A stretch of DNA of 6,940 bases from positions 1-6,940 of the forward strand of contig CAKUZC010000059.1 of assembly GCA_934718145.1 (NCBI GenBank). Reading direction: 5' to 3'. This document shows, piece by piece, positions 5,006 through 6,940 of this stretch. Origin of the DNA: an uncultured Eubacteriales bacterium. Its GTDB lineage: Bacteria; Bacillota; Clostridia; Oscillospirales; Acutalibacteraceae. Each line of letters opens with the position of its first letter. Within the stretch, counting starts at the first letter, position 1. Made by a program: the position numbers and the translations under genes. The notes under the pieces were generated by a model. The model was not told the origin of the DNA. It did not search any database and worked only from the letters and a program-made list of their open reading frames with translations.

Positions 5006-6856
5006 TTATTTGGTTAAATGTGATAACACATTTATCATACCAGAAGCATCTAGCCCATATCTCTTTAATTGAGATTCTACAGTAGCGTGAGGAACAAATT
5101 CACCATTTATAGCTTTTATTGAGTAATCACCCTTGTAATTTTTTAAAGCTAAACAAGATCCGAACTTCTCACCTATTCCTCCTGAAAGAATAGACTCTTC
5201 AAAAAATACTATACGCTTAAAATTCAAACTTTTTTCCACAGCAGACATATCAATAGGATAGACTACATTAAGCTTTAAAACACAGATAGATTCGAGTTCT
5301 TTGCTTGCAAAGTATGCATTGGAAAATATTCTTCCATATGAAACAATCAAAGTTTCTGAATTTATATCTCCGTAAAAATCGTAGTTATTCCCTGTATAAT
5401 TGAACTCCAAGGGTTTATTAAGTTCTGAACCCCTGGGATATCTGATTGCTGCCAAATTTTGAGAAATAAATAATGCACTTCCCAACATAGGCTCCACTTC
5501 TTCCAAAAATGAAGGTGCATATATTGTAATATCAGGTATACTGCTTAAAAACGAGATATCAAATACTCCTTGATGTGTTTCGCCATCTTGCCCTACCAAT
5601 CCTGCTCTGTCAATAGCAAAAACCATTTTGAATTTTTGTAACGATATATCATGAATTATTTCATCGTAAGCTCTTTGTAAAAAACTGGAATATACAGCAA
5701 AAACAGGTATAAGCCCTCCAGCTGCAAGTCCTCCAGAAAAAGTAACAGCATGTTCTTCAGCAATGCCCACATCAAAAAATCGTGATTTGAATCTATTTTT
5801 AAATTCTGTAAGCTCAGTTCCTATTGTCATGGCTGCAGTCAAAGCACAAATTCGAGGGTCATTTTCTGCAAATTTACATATAGCATCTCCGAAAGACGAT
5901 GAAAATGTTTTTTTATGTTTTAATAAATCAATTCCCGTAACAGCATCAAAAGAGGAAACTCCGTGATAAATTTTTGGGTTTTTTTCTGCAAATCTGTAAC
6001 CTTTTCCTTTATTTGTTATAACGTGTACAATTACTGGTTTATTTAAATTTTTTGCTATGTTCATTACTTTTTCTAGGTCATTAAAATTATGACCATCTAC
6101 AGGGCCGTAGTAAGCAAACCCCATATCCTCAAATATACTATTTTTATAAACTAATTTTTTTACAGCCGATTTAGAACATTTCATCCAGTGTTTTAGCTTA
6201 ATACCTATCGAATTTTTATTAAGAACTTTTTCGAGAACGTTTTTAACTTTAACGTACGATGGCCTTATACGTGCTGCAGAAAGGTATCGTGCAACAGCTC
6301 CGACATTTTTAGAAATAGACATTTTATTATCGTTTAAAACTATTATGAAATTTTTCTTAAATCTTCCCGCATTATTTAGTCCCTCATACGCAAGTCCACC
6401 GGTCAAAGCTCCGTCTCCTATAACAGCTACAACATGTCCCGGTTCATTTAATATCTTTTTTGATTCCGCCAATCCAAGTGCCGCAGAAATCGACGTACTA
6501 CTATGACCCGCGATAAACGAATCATATGCACTCTCAAACCTATTAGTATAACCAGATATACCACCCTCTTGACGAATAGTATCTATCCTATCAAATCTTC
6601 CGGTAAGCATTTTATGGACATAACTTTGATGTCCTACATCCCATACTATTTTATCAAACGGGCTGTTAAAGACCTTATGTAAAGCTACAGTAAGCTCTAC
6701 GACTCCCAAATTTGAAGATAAGTGGCCTCCATTATGAGCTATAGTTTCTATAAGTTTTTGACGTATTTCAGAGCATAATTCTTCAAAATTTCCAATTTTA
6801 TCCAAATCGAGAGGTGAATTTATCTGATTTAACAGAGGATATTTATTATAAATCAT
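5006..6856 (-). CDS. dxs: 1-deoxy-D-xylulose-5-phosphate synthase
   Basis: Dxs condenses pyruvate and glyceraldehyde 3-phosphate, using thiamine diphosphate (ThDP) and Mg2+, to give DXP. DXP feeds the MEP isoprenoid pathway and is also a precursor for thiamine and pyridoxal phosphate. The 616 residues match the family (about 620). Motifs: HNGGHLSSNLG at 41-51; DVGHQ with His76; the ThDP/Mg motif GDGALTGG at 147-154 through NDN at 175-177; YGPVDGH at 250-256; catalytic Glu367 in GIAEEHAVTFSGG; YSSFLQRAYDE at 389-399; DRAGLVGQDGETHQG at 416-430; RYPRG at 472-476; and the C-terminal transketolase domain. The frame is open 14 codons further, to an ATG at 6898. ATG 6856 fits the family N-terminus and lies after the likely transcription start; its SD (AAAAGGAAG, 6870-6878) is rather far, at 13 nt. 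It is convergent with the membrane operon and stands alone here. Confidence 0.96.
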   Translation of the reverse strand: MIYNKYPLLNQINSPLDLDKIGNFEELCSEIRQKLIETIAHNGGHLSSNLGVVELTVALHKVFNSPFDKIVWDVGHQSYVHKMLTGRFDRIDTIRQEGGISGYTNRFESAYDSFIAGHSSTSISAALGLAESKKILNEPGHVVAVIGDGALTGGLAYEGLNNAGRFKKNFIIVLNDNKMSISKNVGAVARYLSAARIRPSYVKVKNVLEKVLNKNSIGIKLKHWMKCSKSAVKKLVYKNSIFEDMGFAYYGPVDGHNFNDLEKVMNIAKNLNKPVIVHVITNKGKGYRFAEKNPKIYHGVSSFDAVTGIDLLKHKKTFSSSFGDAICKFAENDPRICALTAAMTIGTELTEFKNRFKSRFFDVGIAEEHAVTFSGGLAAGGLIPVFAVYSSFLQRAYDEIIHDISLQKFKMVFAIDRAGLVGQDGETHQGVFDISFLSSIPDITIYAPSFLEEVEPMLGSALFISQNLAAIRYPRGSELNKPLEFNYTGNNYDFYGDINSETLIVSYGRIFSNAYFASKELESICVLKLNVVYPIDMSAVEKSLNFKRIVFFEESILSGGIGEKFGSCLALKNYKGDYSIKAINGEFVPHATVESQLKRYGLDASGMINVLSHLTK

Positions 6857-6901
6857 AAGCTTTATAAAACTTCCTTTTAATAATATTAAAACATCCATTT
6901 T

Positions 6902-6910
6902 ATTATATCA
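6902..6910 (-). promoter_or_regulatory. Extended -10 promoter of dxs
   Basis: On the minus strand TGA-TATAAT, a perfect -10 preceded by the TGn extension. No good -35 is found at 16-18 bp, which an extended -10 can tolerate. Transcription would start near 6895, inside the longer open frame, supporting translation from the ATG at 6856. Confidence 0.6.
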
Positions 6911-6940
6911 TATTTTAATATCTTTTAACATACCCTCAAC

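Noticed and set aside
5015..5034. Perfect 8-bp inverted repeat (TAAATGTG / CACATTTA) in the end of dxs
   Set aside because: It lies within coding sequence, has no T tract on either strand and is AT-rich, so it is not a convincing terminator or operator.
5763..5966. Plus-strand frame inside dxs
   Set aside because: Antisense to conserved Dxs sequence, including the region before the catalytic Glu; no SD.
6857..6898. Upstream extension of dxs to ATG 6898
   Set aside because: No SD is present, and the ATG lies at or before the predicted transcription start; the Dxs family N-terminus fits the ATG at 6856.

Overview
The window is AT-rich bacterial DNA (about 27-32% GC where I counted). It is densely packed with seven well-supported genes, one of them cut by the left edge, plus one doubtful small ORF. 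The gene set (QueH-type epoxyqueuosine reductase, RarA/MgsA, endonuclease III, Dxs), purine-rich Shine-Dalgarno (SD) sites, near-consensus sigma-A promoters and a hairpin/U-tract terminator fit a low-GC Gram-positive-type bacterium, probably a Clostridia relative. No marker here fixes the lineage. It looks like ordinary chromosome: no transposase, integrase, tRNA, rRNA or CRISPR array is visible.

Layout, left to right. (1) A minus-strand pair: a small three-helix membrane protein (529-816) followed 3 bp later by queH (525 down to the left edge), with a good promoter near 881-910. (2) rarA on the plus strand (944-2215), divergent from that pair. (3) A class-3 lipase-like alpha/beta hydrolase on the minus strand (2293-2961, probable TTG start), convergent with rarA. 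A doubtful 64-residue hydrophobic ORF overlaps its 3' end and runs antisense into rarA. (4) nth (3031-3672, plus), divergent from the lipase gene. (5) An unrecognised two-gene operon (3712-4329 and 4356-4859, plus). Each protein has one N-terminal membrane helix followed by a long helical or coiled-coil region. The operon is driven by a textbook promoter (TTGACA, 17-bp spacer, TGT-TATAAT) buried in the end of nth, and closed by a hairpin terminator at 4884-4910. (6) dxs on the minus strand (5006-6856), convergent with the operon, with its own extended -10 promoter near the right edge.

The recognised genes are housekeeping: tRNA queuosine modification, replication-fork maintenance, base-excision repair and the first step of the MEP isoprenoid pathway. 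They do not form one pathway. The least explained part is the membrane-anchored coiled-coil pair. The close pairing of a PnuC/SWEET-like small membrane protein with queH is the other association worth following.
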